Shown here: positions 61,971 to 64,000 of the stretch, piece after piece
How the letters are laid out: the number at the start of each line of letters is the position of its first letter
Position numbering within the stretch: position 1 is the first letter of the stretch
From: Apostichopus japonicus
Lineage: Eukaryota > Echinodermata > Holothuroidea > Aspidochirotida > Stichopodidae
Assembly: GCF_037975245.1 (NCBI RefSeq)
Contig: NC_092579.1
Span: 7,191,001-7,255,000, forward strand
Reading direction: 5' to 3'
Length of the DNA: 64,000 nt
Notes under the pieces: model-generated
Seen by the model: only the letters and a program-made list of their open reading frames with translations
The model's database searches: none
What the model was told of the DNA's origin: nothing
Made by a program: the position numbers and the translations under genes

Positions 61971-62046
61971 GGTATGTTTGATAAGGATGATGGGAGTCTC
62001 ACAAGTTGTCTCCACAGGGAAAGTCTCCATTAGGCCCACAACATGA

Positions 62047-62125
62047 GTATGTATGTATGCGTGTATGTATGTATGTATGTATGTATGTGTGTATGTATGT
62101 ATGTATGTATGTATGTATGTATGTA

Positions 62126-62174
<49 letters not shown>

Positions 62175-62213
62175 ATGTATGTATGTATGTGTGTATGTAT
62201 GTATGTATATGTG
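62047..62213. repeat. (GTAT)n/(GT)n microsatellite, right part of the split SINE tail
   Basis: GTAT repeats with GTGT variants and a (GT)n core at 62131-62158, running directly into the 3' end of the minus-strand SINE at 62214. It is more heterogeneous than the left part at 44374-44601. Confidence 0.95.
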
Positions 62214-62438
62214 ATCTTCCCGCAAGCAGGAACTCGCGAAAGAAGCCATGGAGGCTTATAGACTCCCAAGCTGACCGAAGCCAATCTCTCGGCACACATC
62301 CATTTAACGTCCATGTCGGGAAGTTGTTATTGAACAACACCCTTGCCAGACGACACACCTTGCTGTCGGCGGGGAATCGAACCGGGGATCTCATGACTGG
62401 GAGACGCCGGCGTTAACCACTAGGCTATACACTCCGCC
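62214..62438 (-). mobile_element. tRNA-derived SINE (copy 3), minus orientation
   Basis: Read on the minus strand it begins GGCGGAGTGTATAGCCTAGT, followed by GGTTAACGCC (box A) and GGTTCGATTCC (a near-perfect B box at about 62375-62385). The body contains TTGGCTTCGGTCAGCTTGGG, TATAAGCCTCCATGG, TTCTTTCGCGAGTTCC and GCTTGCGGGAAGATC, and then ATAC repeats. The 5' end abuts TATTG (62439-62443), the same pentamer found at 44369-44373 before the distal tail. That fits a target-site duplication from insertion into the MITE. Confidence 0.85.
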
Positions 62439-62546
62439 TATTGACATTAACATGTTGAACGCGCGCTGTGCGCGCGAAAAATTTTGGTTATATTTTTCGG
62501 GCAAGTCGTTACAGCCCCCAAATCCAATTGGGCTCCTACGCCTTTG
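62439..62546. mobile_element. Right half of the split hAT-type MITE (family B)
   Basis: It begins TATTGACATTAACATG, then TTGAACGCGCG, GCGCGCGAAAAATT, GGTTATATTTTTCGGGCAAG, CCAATTGGGCTCCTACGCC and TTTG, matching the right end of the intact copy at 37701-38074. The 8-mer ACTACACA follows at 62547-62554 and equals the 8-mer left of the other half (44039-44046). Joined at TATTG, the two halves align with the intact copy without gap across the junction. Confidence 0.85.
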
Positions 62547-62649
62547 ACTACACACATAGACAGTTTTGAGGCTGTTCATTTTTGAACATGCATTTTCATG
62601 CTCACTGATATTATGTGATGTCTGCTCTTTGCTTTACAAATTCGAACAG

Positions 62650-62815
62650 GCGTGTAGCGAGTAATTTGCCAACGGAAGGGCGAAGCCTGTAGGCAAACTA
62701 TCTAAGCGAAGCGCCACCATGGTTTGGCGCGAAGCGTACAAGAAAATTTTGGCCGAAAAAGCCTCCCAGATCGCTGGAAATGACACTTCCCAGGCCTTGT
62801 AAGTTGCATTTAAGC
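62650..62815. mobile_element. Fragment of the CGGAGCGCCACC repeat family
   Basis: AACTATCTAAGCGAAGCGCC, ACCATGGTTTGGCGCGAAGC, GTACAAGAAAATTTTGG, then AGATCGCTGGAAATGACACT and TCCCAGGCCTTGTAAGTTGC. It is related to 43421-43505 and, inverted, to 6895-7014. The ends are unclear. Confidence 0.6.
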
Positions 62816-63363
62816 ATTGTCTATTTTTAAATTACTAGCGATATCATAGAGAAAATTTGCTCGGGGGGGGCGGTCGCCCCTTCCCGAAATGCGTCATGTT
62901 CCCCGACGACTCGGTCGAGTTCAAGACCAGCCACAGTTGGTTCCATTGCACAATTGAACAATTGTTCAAGGCGTCCATACACACACACGCGTTATGCTAG
63001 ACCATATATAGTATATATATATAGATACATTAGTGAGAGAGGAAAAATGGAAACGTCAACTAGAGCACCAATGGTGCAGAAGCTCATACCTTTTCGAGCT
63101 TAAAAATGTAGGGCCCACAAAACTTTATGGCCCACCAAATTTCCGGCCATTTTTCAGATTCCACCAATTTTGGGCGCATGAGGGATACCCCCCCCCCCCC
63201 CCTCCGTTAGCAGAATACTGGCCACACCACTGGCTATAATTCCTATTTCCCCCCTTTAAATCCTGTTTTACCCACTCTCTCAAACAATACCACTGACATA
63301 CCCTATTAAACTTTCTCCCCTCTACCTGAGCAGACTTGAAGTATGGAACGCGAAAAGGTCAAC

Positions 63364-63670
63364 CGTATTTCGTTGCCTAAACTAAGTTTGTTTCGTTGCC
63401 TAAACTAAGTTTGTTGCTGTCTAAACTAAAGCTGTTGCTGCTAGTTTACCATGTTGCTGTTGTTCGTTGATGTCTAAACTTACGTTGATGTCTAAAGTCA
63501 CGTTGACGACTAAACGCGCCTTAATGTCTAAACTCACGTTGATTTATAAACCTTACGGTTGATGTCTAAACTCACGTTGATGTCTAAAACTTTCGTTGCT
63601 AATTTAACTGCGGTTGATGTCTAAACTCACGTTGATGTCTACACTTTCGTTGCTATCTAAAGTTCCGTTG
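63364..63670. repeat. Degenerate minisatellite, about 18-20 bp unit
   Basis: About 15 variants of GTTGATGTCTAAACTCAC, including GTTGCCTAAACTAAGTTT, GTTGACGACTAAACGCG and GTTGCTATCTAAAGTTCC. No coding meaning. Confidence 0.85.
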
Positions 63671-64000
63671 TGAACACATTGTGAACGAACATCATTCTTT
63701 CTTTTCAAAAAAATTATAACAATCAACCGCAAGTTGCTTCCGTGCAGTGCTAACAACATATCTATTACAGAGATTTTCATGCTAAATACAGCCAATGATG
63801 TTTTCTCAAATTTCCCGAGATTTGTTTGGTTAATAGTCCCTTATCCATTGTCTGCAAACATGCTTGCATCTTCAGTGCTCAACGAACGCAAAGTATGATG
63901 GTTTAACTATGTAACGCGAAAAAAAGGGGGGGGGGGGGTAATCGTTAATGTCATGCCGGATTTGTAGCAACAGCCATGTAAATATCCTTGACAACCTGAT
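63671..64000. other. No gene seen at right edge
   Basis: AT-rich sequence with a poly-G run at 63925-63937. No open frame or repeat of note. Confidence 0.35.

Larger units (their letters stand above)
44602..62046. mobile_element. ~17.4-kb candidate giant transposon inserted into a SINE microsatellite tail
   Basis: The two flanks, (GTAT)n at 44374-44601 and at 62047-62213, are parts of one SINE tail. The SINE itself lies inside one MITE copy whose halves are at 44047-44373 and 62439-62546. The intervening DNA is therefore a single net insertion. The left end reads TTAAGTGCCTTATGGAGAC; the complement of the right end reads TTGTGGGCCTAATGGAGAC, sharing GCCTWATGGAGAC (12 of 13). Subterminal TGGAGAC/GTCTCC motifs recur at both ends: 44612-44900, and 61474-62030 including a 70-bp tandem array. 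The cargo is a tyrosine-recombinase/SET gene and a candidate membrane-protein gene. Its target-site duplication cannot be seen because the target is a tetranucleotide repeat. Alternatives are a large duplication joined through microsatellites, or an assembly mis-join. Confidence 0.6.

Noticed and set aside
44047-62546. A single 18.5-kb hAT element spanning both outer ends
   Set aside because: The outer ends and 8-bp duplication do look like one hAT element, but the intact 374-bp copy at 37701 shows that the two ends belong to a short MITE that was later split. The larger unit is the inner 44602-62046 insertion.

Overview
This is eukaryotic, metazoan nuclear DNA. It is AT-rich, has GT-AG split genes with long introns, and carries many microsatellites and nested short transposons. 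No operons, CRISPR arrays or rRNA genes are visible. The octamer TAGGCCTA and its truncations recur throughout the window, poly-G/poly-C runs are frequent, and there is a solitary histone H1 gene, a two-pore K+ channel and a SET-domain/tyrosine-recombinase gene. My best guess is a marine deuterostome, probably an echinoderm. That is inference from composition and gene families, not proof.

Layout. 78-332 (-) is one exon of an unrecognised gene that continues past the left edge. 0.34-17 kb is gene-poor and holds a 1.35 kb transposon with a perfect 9-bp target-site duplication (5715-7066) and a foldback element (11540-11784). 17343-17822 (+) is an intronless histone H1 with a TATA box. 19.4-24.7 kb holds three inverted-repeat elements and a decayed transposase HTH fragment. 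25504-33310 (-) is a five-exon PH-domain docking protein whose introns hold tRNA-derived SINEs and a hAT-type MITE. 41048-42691 (-) is a two-exon K2P potassium channel. 44.0-62.5 kb is a nested insertion complex. 62.5-64 kb is repeats only.

The main result is the 44-62.5 kb complex. A 374-bp hAT-type MITE at 37701-38074 is an intact reference copy. A second copy of it is split: its left half lies at 44047-44373 and its right half at 62439-62546. The outer flanks carry the same 8-bp duplication (ACTACACA), and the inner edges share TATTG. The right inner edge is the 5' end of a minus-strand tRNA-type SINE. That SINE's (ATAC)n tail is also split: one part (GTAT on +) touches the left MITE half at 44374-44601 and the other touches the SINE body at 62047-62213. 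The roughly 17.4 kb between them (44602-62046) therefore looks like one large insertion into the microsatellite tail. Its two ends carry inverted GCCTWATGGAGAC termini and TGGAGAC-type subterminal repeats.

Inside this unit are an eight-exon plus-strand gene (49153-59278) and a divergent minus-strand candidate gene for a single-pass membrane protein (45886-48021). The plus-strand gene joins a KMT5A-like SET domain, acidic 73-residue tandem repeats, two zinc-finger-like Cys/His motifs, a tyrosine-recombinase-like catalytic domain and a C-terminal Myb-like basic domain. The large exon has a +1 frameshift near 55.3 kb, so this copy may be inactive unless that is an assembly error. A large transposon-like unit carrying a tyrosine recombinase fused to a histone-methyltransferase-like domain is the candidate undescribed system here. 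The nesting is read directly from the sequence; mobility is inferred.
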